DNA of 64,000 bases. Source: Metaphire vulgaris (taxonomy: Eukaryota > Annelida > Clitellata > Crassiclitellata > Megascolecidae). This document shows positions 53,059-64,000 of the stretch, piece by piece (within the stretch, counting starts at the first letter, position 1; the number at the start of each line of letters is the position of its first letter). Location: positions 11,152,753-11,216,752 of the forward strand of contig CM030856.1 of NCBI GenBank assembly GCA_018105865.1. The letters are read 5' to 3'. The notes beneath the pieces were generated by a model. It was not told the DNA's origin. It ran no database searches and worked only from the letters and a program-made list of their open reading frames with translations. The translations under genes were made by a program, and so were the position numbers.

Positions 53059-53897
53059 TAATATGTCGGTTAAAGTCGTGTCTTTATTGACATCGTTGTG
53101 AATTTTTTTGAATCGCGAAGAAGTATTTATTTTATTTCCATTTCCACAATTACGGTCGGTTTCATATTTACGGTCGATTTCCGCGAACAGTTTTAACTAA
53201 GAGAAATCCGTTTAGAAAAATTAAATACATAAAACCGACATATTTTAGTCAAATTTTAGTGTTACGGTGCCAAGTGACGCGGAAAATGTTGGTTGTTTGA
53301 GTACGCCTGTCCTCCAACCCCCTCCCCCACCCCGCCCCCCGTTACAGGCGTAAAGAGTTCGGATGGAAAAAAGAGTTGGGCGCTCTTGGGTTTCTGTTCA
53401 GACTTCAGAATTTGCATACTAACTTACGTTATCGGGTCACGAAGGCTCCGCTTTCCGCTTATGGGGATAAAATAGCGTCATAAAAATTCATAAGAAATAT
53501 TCCGTGTTTAATTCAGCCAAGGCGTTCGTCAGTTTGCCGTCGGGAATAATCTGAAATTCTTAAGCCATTTGAATGGTCGGTGGTGATAGCGATCGTGTCA
53601 TTCGCTAGATGGCACCGCTGAGCTGTCGTCAGCTACCGCCTAGAATTATTATTACGGCGATCACGCTCTTCAACGATCTGTTGTTGAAACTTAAGGGCGT
53701 GATCATCGTGATGGTCCTTCAGTCTTCCTAGGATCTTGGCACTTTCATCTTACGTGGTCAATTTTACCTTTGCCCAAATTTTATAACGTCAGATCTGATA
53801 CACAAAGATATAGTATCAAAAAGTAACGGTGCTCCAAATCCATCTGCAAGACATGAAACCAGCCTGGAACAGTAGTATTCTAAATGTTGATATTAAA

Positions 53898-53981
<84 letters not shown>

Positions 53982-54192
53982 GACACAAAAAAACATCATT
54001 TTAATAAATTAAAGATAGTTACAATCAATGTACACCGACATGCAAGCAGACTATATACTCCGAGACCACCTTAAAATGCTAAGCCGGAAAACGGACTTCG
54101 AATTTAACAAATAAAACATAACAATTAGATGAACAATGAAATCTTAAGCGTTCTGTTCTTCAATGCGTCTGCGCGAAATTCGCTATGTTTGC
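53059..54192. other. Non-genic stretch with (GA)n
   Basis: No exon seen. (GA)n at 53905-53980. Confidence 0.5.
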
Positions 54193-54368
54193 CAGTGGCG
54201 GCTCTAGGATTTGGCAAGTGGGGGCGTTGGGGTGGCAACTTCTAATCATTGGGGGCCAACCCTTTGTTGTTTAATGTATGTAGCATTAAGTATAGGGTCC
54301 CAACTAGGGGGCCAGGCACTCAATAGGGGGGCACGGGCCCCCTGGCTCTCCCGGCGGAGCCGCCACTG
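54193..54368. mobile_element. hAT-A MITE
   Basis: CAGTGGCGGCTCTAGG ... GCGGAGCCGCCACTG with flanks ATGTTTGC and ATATTTGC (one change). Confidence 0.8.
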
Positions 54369-54799
54369 ATATTTGCAACGAAATTTTGTGGTCATTAGCT
54401 TGTATCAAGTCATGGCTTAAGAAATTGTAATGTATTGCGATGGGTTGGGTCAAGCAACCCTATTGCTTTCGTGGGTTGGGTTGGGTCTGAATTATGATGG
54501 GATGGGCTGGATTTTTTAATGGACTCATGTCCATGTCTGCATCAAGCGAATAACTTTTCTCAGCGTCGCAGTTCAGCTCCCTCCTTCCAAATTTCTCTTT
54601 CGGCTTGAACATCGATTACAGCAGATTTTGACATGATTTACCTTAATATTTCTCAATCTATAATCGAAAAAGCTTATTCTCTTAAATTTGCTAAGTTTCA
54701 GTTCGACACTCAAAGTCAACGACAATTTCGATTTTGACATGATTTACCTTAATATTTCTCAGAGCAAAACAACAACAAACAGAAAATATTTACACAATT

Positions 54800-54895
54800 C
54801 TCTCCCTCCCTCTCTTCCCCCTCTGTCTGTCTCTGTCTGTCTCTGTCTGTCTGTCTGTCTCTATCTGTCTCTATCTGTCTCTCTCTGTCTCTCTG

Positions 54896-54981
<86 letters not shown>

Positions 54982-54982
54982 G
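54800..54982. repeat. (CTGT)n and (CT)n microsatellites
   Basis: CTGTCT repeats grading into (CT)n. A short segment ACATGATTTACCTTAATATTTCTCA is present twice just upstream (about 54630 and 54737). Confidence 0.9.
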
Positions 54983-55070
54983 TAAACAAAGTTAAAATCA
55001 CAACAAAACTTGAAATCGTTGGAGTATCAGACGCGGCGGGAAATTCAAATCTCAGACACAAAAGCCGCAA

Positions 55071-55150
55071 TTAACCCCTTAACTGAGGATCCCGGATATA
55101 TCCGTCCATTCTACATTGAGTTACAATTAAATACACGGTTAAGGGGTTAA
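55071..55150. mobile_element. 79-bp TTAA-flanked MITE, copy 5
   Basis: Same family as 14177. It lies 100 bp past the Wnt stop codon, so probably within the Wnt 3' UTR. Confidence 0.85.
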
Positions 55151-55251
55151 ATTAAAAACAATTCTCGTAAATAGAGGAAATAATTAATCGACGACAACGA
55201 CGCCCGAAAAAGTCCACACGGCGGAGGGGCTGGGGGGAGGGGGGCTGTCAC

Positions 55252-57566
55252 TCATCTGCACTTGTAAACGTCCACTTTTTTCGTGCACGTGCTACACTTG
55301 ACGTAACAGCACCAATAGTATTTGCAGTCGCAGCGGTGTCGAACCTGCATCGTCTCCACCGTGTAACCTCTCCCGCAGCACATCGATCGACAGCCGACCG
55401 AACCAGGGTTGTCTTTCTGGCACTCTCTGCACAAAAACCAACACAACATGCATTTGCGCGGCGGTCACGGGGGGGCTTCAAACTGACAAACTCTTACCGT
55501 TTTCCACAGGCGTAAGCCAGGGGCGTAGCGGCAAGGGTATATATATATATATATACCCCAAAATCAGACTGCCTTAAAGTTTTTGATGTGTTTTTATACC
55601 CTCCCAAAATAAAATTCCTGACTACGCCCCTGACGTAAACCTGGATGAAAAAGTGATGGCCCAAGTTCAACCCCTATATCTTTCCCTTTTCCTTTTCTAG
55701 CCTCTCAAAAAGTAGGGGAGTTTCACATTGTTACCTTTCCGCAAACCTAAACTTGGATGAAAAAGGGAGGAGGGATAGCCACTACTGTATGCCTATACCA
55801 TTCCCTACAGTCCATAGCCATTCAAGAAGTGGTCGGGGACTCGGGCCTAGTCCCCACATGGAAAAATATGATCCTATATACCCAACCCAGCCCAACCCAT
55901 GGGTTGGGCTGGGTTGGGTATATAGGATCATATTTTTCCATATGGGACATATATTTCTGAGGCAAGTCGTCTTACCGTCCCCTTGTCCCGATGGACCCGA
56001 GCGACTTGTCCGGAAGACAGTAATCCGGGGAGATGGTGTTGTAGACGAGCTCGTCCTCGGAGATCGGTCGGCGGTTGGGAAGGACGGACGCCAGTCGGCG
56101 CTCCTTCGTCTTCTTGAGCGTCTTGAGGACCGCTTCGACGGCCGCCGAGTAGCGCCGCTGGAGCGTCACGCCGAAGACGCGCAGCTCCGGAAGCGCCTTC
56201 CAACACGTCTTGATCGAGCACGACCCCGACACGCCGTGGCATTTGCACGTCGCCGACAGGCTTTCGGACACAAGCTGCGAACAGCGATAAGCGATTTATT
56301 ACAGTACAGTGGATCCCACTTAATCGCGTATACCGCTTAATTGCATAACCCGCATAATCGCATAACAACATAAAAACCTGAACCAGTGTTCTGTGTTTCA
56401 GACGTCCCGCGGCTATAGTCGCATAGCCCAGTTAATCGCATGAGCAAGGCTTGCACGGCACCTATGCAATTAAGCGGGTTTCACTGTATATACAGGGTGG
56501 CTCAAGGAAACCGGACCAGTCACATTTAGGTAATATGATCCGGTTCCGTTTTTTTGCGCCACCCTATACAGTAGAACTTCGCTAAAACGGACTCGGTTAT
56601 AACGGTCACGCGATTATAAAGCACCTCAGTGTACGGTCCCGTTGATGCGCTGGGATTTTCGGATGTAACGTACCTCGGATATAACGGGCTATATTTTTGC
56701 AGACCCGCTATAGGAACATTATAACGAAGTTCTACTGTACACCGTGACAGTGGCGGCCCCAGGGTTTGGCAAGTGGGATGGGTGACGGTGGGGTGGCAAC
56801 TTCTAAGCACGGGGCAACCATTTGTCGATAGGTCTGTCGCAGTAAGTATAGAGACCCAACAGGGTACAGTGCGGGCCAGGCATTCCATAGGGGGAGGGTA
56901 TGTGTGTATGTGTGTGTGTTTTCTTGAGTGCAGAAAACGTGCAAAGACGAAGAACGCAATTTTCATTGTATAAAATTTGAATTTAATCAATTTTCAAATT
57001 TTCGCTATGGAGATGGGGGCTCATTTTTTGCTAACACCAGTCTGTCTGTCTGTCTGTCTTGTCTGTCTGTCTGTCTGTGTCTCTCGGCTTAGTATAGAAT
57101 AATTTAGAACCGTCGACGAAACGTAAAGGAAGTTAAAATTCCGTTCCATCGATAAAGACTAGAACCTCGTTTTCCATTTGGAAACGTGACACCGGATTAA
57201 TACCTCAGAGTCGTCGGTCGTCGCCGTACAAGATAAGAGTCGAGATGCCATGGCGGCCACACGCAGCGTCTTATCGGCGAATCTTTCGTCTGATAAATGA
57301 CTCAGATCCGAAGGACTCCGGAGTTCTTCCGATCCCACGGCTAAGCCTCGATCGCGACCGATAAGATCGTCGGACTTCATTAAATTCGTGACATGTCTGT
57401 CAACGTTGCGGTCACTCCACCGCCCCCCCCCCAACCAAACTCCCGCCACCCCACAACCACCCCAGCCTCCTCCCCCCGACGGGGTGACACCCAGTGGGGT
57501 TTGGGAACTACGGTTTCGGGGCGTTATCTGGTATATAGACCCTGCGTTGTTCTCATCACCAGATAT

Positions 57567-57617
<51 letters not shown>

Positions 57618-59121
57618 GGAGAGATGGCTATGGGCAGGTGCGTTGACTTTCCTATCGTCCTGCGCCGCTGTTTGATGATAAATGGGGTTTTTCCATCGAC
57701 CAGACGACACATCGGTCACTCGGCGGGCTGTCTTCCTTCGCAGCCAGCGTCCGTCCAGCCGCCGACGATGGGGCTTGGGGTATCCACGCTCTTCGGCGTC
57801 CTTGGGTGATAGTTTTTGTAGGAAATTGCGCCCAGAAGACCGGTTGTTACGCCAGAAGTAGGCCTACAGGAAGGCTGACAGTCACATATACTGCTGTACT
57901 GTACATTATATAGTACATAGTTGAGATCCTGAGGTAATATTCTTATGCAAAGCTTTCAGTGCAACGATGAATGAATACTTTCGTTCAGAAACTTCACGTT
58001 ATCTCCTGGAATTGACAAAGCTTCAACCAATTCTCCCCAAATAGAACGGCCATCGACTCCTTTTCAAAATCCTAACAATACGCATTAGCAGCTGTGGCGG
58101 TTCCACGTGGGGGCAGTGGCGGCTCCACCGGGGCAGGGGGCCCGTGCCCCCCCCTATTGAGAGGGGCCATGCCCCAGTTGGGATGCTACATACATTAAAC
58201 AACAAATGGTTGGCCCCAACAACGGCCCCACTTGCCAAATCCTAGAGGACTGCGTGGGGATTGGGGATGCATCCACCCCCCCCCCCCAACCGGACTTCCG
58301 GACTTACTTTTTCTTGCGGTTGAAACTTATTATTGGGTAAAAGTCTAGTAAAACTAAATGCGAATGACCTTTTTTGCTTATCAAGTATTTTTGGGTAAGA
58401 GCATTGTCAATTTAGAGATAAAATTCCCTTTTTCGGTTTCAGCATTTTCCGGCAAAGTTTATCAATTTGTCCTTCTATTTTCATCCCCTCCCACCAACTT
58501 TCTATGAATTCATTTCACCCCCCCCCCCAACCAAGAAATCCTGGAACCGCCACTGTCCATTAATCCACTTGGAAGGGGCGGTGCGGGGCAGAATGGGGAT
58601 TTAAACACCAAATGTCCCTCCTCCTTTCGCCCCCCCCCCCCAACTGACTTCTTGGATCGGCCCCTGAAAAGAGCCGCGGCGGTCGGCCGAACAACCTTCC
58701 TTCCGGCGTTGTTGTTGTGCGCGTTCACGAGCATCCTCTTGGTCAGCTTCCGTTTGTTCCAGGGGGCGTCGGTGAACCACTTGCTGAAGATCAGTCCGAA
58801 GGCGACGTCGTCGCCGCACCCGCCCCACTTGAACTCCCCCGGCGGAGGCTCGTTCGGCATCGGTCCGCAGCTGCACTTCGTCGACGCGCCCGAACTGCAC
58901 GCCTTGGCGACCGACTGCGCCAGGGCGGCTGCCGACAGGGCGTAGACGTACGCCTGCTCGCGACTGCCTGCGGAAAAAACAATTCGTAAAGAAATTTAAA
59001 AACGCATCGTCATCATCATCATTATCGGCAACAAATGAAACAGCAAATACAATTGCAATTTTAAAATATTTTCAATTGTCTCCAATTGCATGGAGCTTAA
59101 CCTTGACCTTAACCTGCATCG

Positions 59122-59207
<86 letters not shown>

Positions 59208-59368
59208 TATTACTAATAGTATTATTATTATTAATTTTTAAAACTTTTCCTGGGAAACAACACTGAAATTGGTAAGAGAGCTTTTTATGTATTTCTGACC
59301 CAAATCTGGAACTCTTTTCCTCCAACTGTCAGATCTTTCAATAAATTGAGTATTTTCAGATCTAGGCC

Positions 59369-59458
<90 letters not shown>

Positions 59459-59496
59459 CATTATTATTATTATTATTATTATCATTATTATTATTA

Positions 59497-59546
<50 letters not shown>

Positions 59547-59801
59547 CAACGAACGAACTTACCTCCTGTTAGATCAGCCAGATAGTTTGGCGCCGAGAGG
59601 ACAGACGAGCAATTCCATCGGCGATCGGCGAACAGTTCTTGGCAGACGTCGACCACCTGTCTGGCGGCTCTGATGACGACCGGCATGAATTCGAGGTTAC
59701 GACGGCAGATCAGTCGCTGGTCCTTCAGCAGACCCGCCGTCTTCGACTCCGAACAGTCGATCGTTCCGTTCCAGAAACGTCCTCGCTCGATCCCAAGAGC
59801 C
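55252..59801 (-). CDS. WNT11: Wnt ligand, Wnt11-type (4 exons, first exon missing)
   Basis: Wnts are secreted, lipid-modified ligands of Frizzled receptors; Wnt11 mainly drives non-canonical signalling and cell movements. Minus-strand exons: 59801-59563, 58967-58696, 56274-55976 and 55426-55252, all GT-AG with phases 2,1,0,2. In order: ADRRWNCSS followed by APNYLADL, a Wnt11 hallmark (Wnt4 differs here); AYVYALSAAALAQSVAKACS; CSCGPMPNEPP and KWGGCGDDVAFG; then CKCHGVSGSCSIKTCW, with the Ser that is palmitoleoylated in Wnts; and the cysteine-rich end MCCGRGY ... CKYYWCCYVKC, stop after KCR. About 327 residues are visible. The signal-peptide exon was not found between 59802 and 64000 and may lie outside. 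Introns are packed with MITEs. Confidence 0.88.
55518..55632. mobile_element. hAT-D element in a Wnt intron
   Basis: CAGGGGCGTAGCGG ... TGACTACGCCCCTG, with flanks GCGTAAGC and ACGTAAAC. Holds a short (TA)n. Confidence 0.75.
55853..55946. repeat. 94-bp palindrome with no spacer
   Basis: The two 47-base arms (55853-55899 and 55900-55946) are reverse complements with a single mismatch (55857/55942). The centre is CCCATGGG, flanked by AACCC/GGGTT repeats. It ends 30 bp from the Wnt exon 56274-55976, inside the intron. Confidence 0.95.
56307..56486. mobile_element. pogo/Tigger-like MITE, second family
   Basis: CAGTGGATCCCACTTAATCGC ... TTAAGCGGGTTTCACTG with TA on both sides. Confidence 0.8.
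56493..56565. mobile_element. 73-bp hairpin MITE
   Basis: CAGGGTGGCTCAAGGAAACC ... TTTTTTTGCGCCACCCTA. Relative of 52985-53058. Confidence 0.7.
56569..56736. mobile_element. pogo/Tigger-like MITE
   Basis: CAGTAGAACTTCGCTAAAACG ... ATAACGAAGTTCTACTG with TA on both sides. Confidence 0.85.
56748..56897. mobile_element. hAT-A copy, right end lost
   Basis: CAGTGGCGGCCCCAGG then the family core. It is cut off at a (TG)n stretch. Confidence 0.65.
56990..58091. other. Wnt intron stretch, no exon seen
   Basis: Contains TCTG repeats near 57040 and (CT)n at 57568-57616. Open frames in the GC-rich part 57180-57800 show no recognisable domain. Confidence 0.45.
58092..58555. mobile_element. hAT-B element with nested hAT-A
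   Basis: hAT-B ends GTGGCGGTTCCACGTGG and GGAACCGCCACTG. A hAT-A copy (58114 to about 58247) lies within its left part. The core motif is at 58363-58386. In a Wnt intron. Confidence 0.65.
59124..59215. repeat. (ATT)n then (AGT)n
   Basis: ATT triplets at 59124-59160 switching to AGT to 59208. Confidence 0.9.
59370..59545. repeat. (ATT)n microsatellite next to a Wnt exon
   Basis: About 175 bp of ATT with three ATC units, 18 bp from the exon ending at 59563. Confidence 0.9.
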
Positions 59802-59869
59802 CTGGAAAAGACACCGCCGCAAGTGCGTTTAGCATCTCCACGCTATAGTATACTGTAACGCCAACAATG

Positions 59870-60085
59870 TCCATGGGTTGGGTTGGGTTGGGTCAGACTT
59901 TTCCCATATTAATGGTCCTTTGGGCTGGGTTGGGTTAGAAAATAAATCATGGTTTCAGAAATTGTTATGTATCACGGTGGGCTCGGTTGAGTCAAGTAAC
60001 CCTATTGCAGGCATGGGTTGGGTTGGGTTGGAGATTTGATGGGTTGGGTTGGACTGGGTTCTAAAAATGGACCTATTGTTCATCT
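59870..60085. mobile_element. Element with GGGTTGGGTT runs
   Basis: Reverse-oriented relative of the hAT MITE at 51322: GGGTTGGGTTGGGT runs, ending near GTTCATCTCTG. Confidence 0.6.
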
Positions 60086-60114
60086 CTGTGTCACACTCTG
60101 TACTCGACGAAACA

Positions 60115-60115
60115 C

Positions 60116-60158
<43 letters not shown>

Positions 60159-60190
60159 GATGATGATGATGATGATTATGATGATGACGT
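60115..60190. repeat. (GAT)n microsatellite
   Basis: About 75 bp of GAT triplets. Confidence 0.9.
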
Positions 60191-60449
60191 CAATGACGAT
60201 GACAGTTTTGCATACAGGTCTAATAGGGGAAAATCCCCCCTAGACCCCGTTATAAAATTACAATAATTGAGATTGGCAAGTATCCAATGCGATGCCAATT
60301 TCTCACCACCAGCCCCCTCCCGGTACTGCCACAAATCTCTCCATGGCAGAGGAGAGCGTATGCAACCCTGGATAATAATAATGATAATGATGATGATGAT
60401 GATGACGACGACGACGACTAAAATATGATGATGACGAGAGGATTACAGC

Positions 60450-60609
60450 CAGGGGCGTATAGCGACGGGGGTATATCGGCATATATACCCACAAAATCAG
60501 TCTACCTTAAAGTTTTTATATGGTTTATGTGGTTTATAGTGAAGACTTATACCCCCTCCCCAATATGCATAACACCCCCGCCCCAATCAAATTCCTGGCT
60601 ACGCGTCTG
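60450..60609. mobile_element. hAT-D element
   Basis: CAGGGGCGTATAGCG ... CTACGCGTCTG with flanks ATTACAGC and ATCGCAGC. Confidence 0.75.
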
Positions 60610-60775
60610 ATCGCAGCGAAAGGCGAAGTTGTATGTATGGAGGAAGAGAAGAGGACTTGAAGAAGAAGACAATGAATGATAAAAAATGAACAATACTTTA
60701 AAAACTTTAAAAGATTCGAATCAGAGTTTTTCCCATTAATCAGTTGACAACGCTCGGAATTAAGCGCGGGAACCT

Positions 60776-60778
<3 letters not shown>

Positions 60779-60838
<60 letters not shown>
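60779..60838. repeat. (TA)n microsatellite
   Basis: 60 bp pure TA. Further (TA)n at 61345-61384 and 62130-62204. Confidence 0.95.
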
Positions 60839-60839
<1 letters not shown>

Positions 60840-61340
60840 GTCCGCGCGTCGGACGTCCATAACAATTGACTCCATAACAATCCAAATGACCCAGAAGGTG
60901 TTTCGACGTCACAATGACCAGGGGTGTCTCGGGGTCGCCGATCGATCAATCAAATGCGTTCGGAGGACATCTGCTTCGAAACCCTCCGTTGCGATTAGAT
61001 GGGTAATATGCGTGACCTCTGACCGATGACCTTAATTATGGTGCGCCAGGTAATGAAGCGCTCTAATTACTGTCGTTCCTGTCTAAGATTAAGAATGACC
61101 GGAGGAGGCCCCACCCCCAATGCAGGAGCTATTAAACTTCTCGAGAACACGCTGAGAAATGCATATAAAGAGCTATATAAATTCACGTCCCATCGTCCCT
61201 CGTTGTCCTGACACGAAAGTGTCTGTAAGTAAACTCATTACTAAACGAAACAAAAGTGTATATTATGATGTTCATTAAAGCAACTCTATTAGTATTGTTT
61301 ACATTTTATATAACGCTATAGCGTGTATCACAATGGAAGG

Positions 61341-61387
<47 letters not shown>

Positions 61388-61481
61388 GAATGGTAACATA
61401 TAATTATTGGTTTCCTTCCTTTGTAGTCCATAATTGAGGGTTTCCATTGCAAGTGAGACACATGCAATGAGAGAGAGAGAA

Positions 61482-61548
<67 letters not shown>

Positions 61549-61847
61549 CATATATATATATATATCAACTGTTGTTTGTCTGAATTCACCAAATCAAGTA
61601 TAGAAAGAATTACAAAGTGTTTCCACTGTACTAAACATACAGACAGACTGTTGGACATTATACTGAATTTTCAGTCAACTTTCAGTCGAATTTTCTCTAC
61701 CAGTTGCTGAACAAAGTAAACGAATCTGAACGTCCGATCCTCGGACAAAAGCAGCATCCAGATGAAAACTTCGTATGTATGTATAGTTGTATACGAATTC
61801 CACTGTACATTACAGAGTTAACATGATTTAGGTTCGTGCCTTTTTTC

Positions 61848-61888
<41 letters not shown>

Positions 61889-61898
61889 GTATTAGTAT

Positions 61899-61965
<67 letters not shown>

Positions 61966-62128
61966 TAATAAACGAAAACAATTATTCTATACACAATTTT
62001 GGCGTTTGTAGTACTCGTAGTTTTCCCTGTTAGTTATGCCACCCAAGATTTCTGTACATAACGTCCCAGAGGAACTAAACGGACTGACAGGCGGTAACCG
62101 AAAATAATTTGGAATACGAGAAAACTTC

Positions 62129-62207
<79 letters not shown>

Positions 62208-62535
62208 TATGCGCGGTGTAAAGTCTGCTTAACCGGAGAGACATTTCATCGGCTTGATTTCAAGACGTTTGTCCGATTTGACACTCTGTTAGGTCCAGTA
62301 ATCACTAACAAATCACCGCGCAAATCACTAACACACTAACACAAATCTCGCCTCGTCGGAATGATCTTCCCACTCCGCCGCCGCCTCCAAGGTAGGCCAA
62401 CAAGGCTTTGATCTTCACCGCTGCCGGTTTGCAAACAAGATGTTGAAGACCGCAGTCAACCTTAGATCATTTTTATACCTGCCTCCGTTTATGCGTGTAT
62501 CTGTGTGTGTTTGTGTGTGTGTGCGTGTGTAACTA
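60839..62535. other. Repeat-rich stretch 5' of the known Wnt exons
   Basis: Includes (GA)n 61468-61530, (ATT)n 61850-61888 running into (AGT)n to 61965, and (TA)n runs. No signal-peptide exon with a phase-2 donor was recognised. Confidence 0.5.
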
Positions 62536-62703
62536 CAGTAGAACTTCGTTATAGCTGACTGGGTTATAGCGTATACTCGGTTATAAAGTATCGCAATGTA
62601 CGGCTCCGTACATGGATGGCATTGGATATGCAGTAACGCACCTCGGATATGACTGTACGTACAGATCCGCTAAATATGTTGCTGCAATAACGAAGTTCTA
62701 CTG
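62536..62703. mobile_element. pogo/Tigger-like MITE
   Basis: CAGTAGAACTTCGTTATAGC ... AATAACGAAGTTCTACTG with TA on both sides. Confidence 0.85.
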
Positions 62704-62794
62704 TAGGTAGGCTAGTCTTCGTTTATGGGGAGCGGGAAGTTATAAACTAATTGAGGTTGTAAGACAAATGGCGCGGCGTGCGCGCTGCGTACCT

Positions 62795-62874
62795 TTAACC
62801 CCTTAACTGGGGATCCCGGATACATCCGTCCATTTTACATTGAGTTACAGTTAGATACACGGTTAAGGGGTTAA
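62795..62874. mobile_element. 79-bp TTAA-flanked MITE, copy 6
   Basis: Same termini and core as the copy at 14177. Confidence 0.85.
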
Positions 62875-63151
62875 CTATAGACCTGCGAATTCTCTTGTAT
62901 AAGCGCAGAGAGGAACTTCAATCTTTTGGCATTCAGGATGTTCTCCAGATGAATCTGTGGTATGGCGGGAGGCGGAGGAGGTGGATGGGGGAGTGGGCGG
63001 AAGAGGTAACTTGTTGTTGGCATCAATAACGGTGTTTTAACTGCACCTTTCGTTTCGCCGGATCAAAGAGGCGCCGAACAATTCGACGATTGATCTATAC
63101 CGCCGATCCAGCGCTTGACAGATCTCATTTATCCTTGCCAGCCACAAAATG

Positions 63152-63159
63152 TCATCATT

Positions 63160-63246
<87 letters not shown>

Positions 63247-63300
63247 TTCATCATCATCATTGTCATCATCATCAACGTCGTCGTCGTTGTTGTCGTTTTC
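63152..63300. repeat. (CAT)n microsatellite
   Basis: About 120 bp of CAT/ATC triplets followed by GTC/GTT triplets. 63301-64000 holds nothing I can name. Confidence 0.9.
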
Positions 63301-64000
63301 ATCATGATATCCATGTACAGGCCCCTTAAGAAACCAGAGGAGGTCTGGGCCTTTCGTAAATCACAAAAATAGATATTTATTTTAAAAAAATTTCATCCAA
63401 AAAATGCAAGTTTCTACAGTGTGAAAATCACCAATGCAATCGCGCCGTTACGTCGTTTACAGTGCGTGCGCTCTGCCAATCGTTCATAAGTCGCTGTTTC
63501 AAATGGTCGAAGTCTCGAATCCCGCTTTGGATTGCCCGTTAAACAGTGGAGTTGAAACACAACTGATTTCATCTCTCCGTTAATGTGACCGCCGAATGGC
63601 AGGAGCTTCAGTCTTACGGAGTAATGGCGAGATTTTTGACAGAGCGGGCAAGAGAGGCATCTCCGTTGGCGATTTTCCCTTTGTGGAAACTTTCATTTTT
63701 CACATCAAAATTTTCAAAATTAATATCTCGTAAAACTGTACGACAGATTTTTTGAAATTTGCATATTTCGTGTATAATAGGTAATAATATTTAATGTGGA
63801 TAAAATTTCGGACAAAATTTATTGAAGTTAGGCCTATATTGACTTCTAAATGCATGGTACCGCTTCAATTGCACCACAATTTACTGTACAATAGGCCACA
63901 AATACAGGAGAAAATAGCGTAGAAATCGGTCTTATAAGTATCGAACTGGCAATGAACAGAACAGACCCTTGATTTGGAAACGACAAGTTGACAGTTGTTC

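Noticed and set aside
57159..57719. Minus-strand open frame of 186 codons in the Wnt intron
   Set aside because: It runs through a (GA)n repeat and GC-rich DNA and has no recognisable domain; the opposite strand is open too.
60303..60345. Minus-strand piece ending GGC TGG TG|gtgaga as the missing first Wnt exon
   Set aside because: The phase fits, and a Trp before ALG resembles Wnt11, but no signal peptide precedes it.
62880..63030. Short minus-strand open frame with a Pro run and a HLENILNAKRLKFL-like segment
   Set aside because: Only about 50 codons, no recognisable family and no clear splice partners.

Overview
This is eukaryotic DNA from an animal, most likely an invertebrate (deuterostome or lophotrochozoan; I cannot place it further). 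The evidence is split genes with GT-AG introns, a Wnt ligand, an ESCRT-III subunit, a GPR143-type receptor, GC-rich exons in AT-rich surroundings, very abundant microsatellites and dense short DNA transposons. There is no sign of bacterial operons, rRNA, functional tRNA genes or CRISPR.

I could assemble five genes by following exons, splice sites and phase. (1) CHMP5, minus strand 10308-6666, seven exons, complete at 220 aa. (2) GPR143 (ocular albinism type 1 receptor-like), plus strand 11687-17657, eight exons, complete at 356 aa, head to head with CHMP5. (3) A minus-strand immunoglobulin-superfamily gene, exons between 28335 and 22558, with a probable first exon at 39994-39895. It has three Ig domains and a hydrophobic C-terminal end suggesting a GPI anchor. 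(4) A minus-strand three-exon gene, 47874-42799, for a 98-residue secreted precursor: signal peptide, short propeptide, dibasic site, an eight-cysteine knottin of the CC/CXC/CXC class and a C-terminal Gly-Arg amidation signal. (5) A Wnt gene, minus strand 59801-55252, best matched to Wnt11. Its four downstream exons are present and the signal-peptide exon was not found. A sixth candidate, minus strand 3771-2481, is coding-like but breaks frame and stays unresolved.

The rest is repeats. At least 25 short non-autonomous elements were delimited, many with 8-bp target-site duplications and CAG...CTG ends (hAT-type). Six near-identical 79-bp elements have TTAA ends. Others are pogo/Tigger-like (TA targets), 5'-truncated CR1/Jockey-like LINE ends and tRNA-derived SINEs. 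One hAT element (12430-12771) looks like the SPIN family. Elements are nested in each other at several places. Triplet, (TA)n and (GA)n microsatellites lie throughout, the extreme case being about 770 bp of (CAC)n at 48.2-49.0 kb.

Layout: 0-6.6 kb repeats and the unresolved block; 6.7-17.7 kb CHMP5 and GPR143; 17.7-22.5 kb repeats and a duplicated unit carrying a LINE; 22.5-40 kb the Ig gene with repeat-filled introns; 42.8-47.9 kb the knottin gene; 48-55 kb repeats; 55.2-59.8 kb the Wnt gene; 59.8-64 kb repeats, perhaps the large first Wnt intron.
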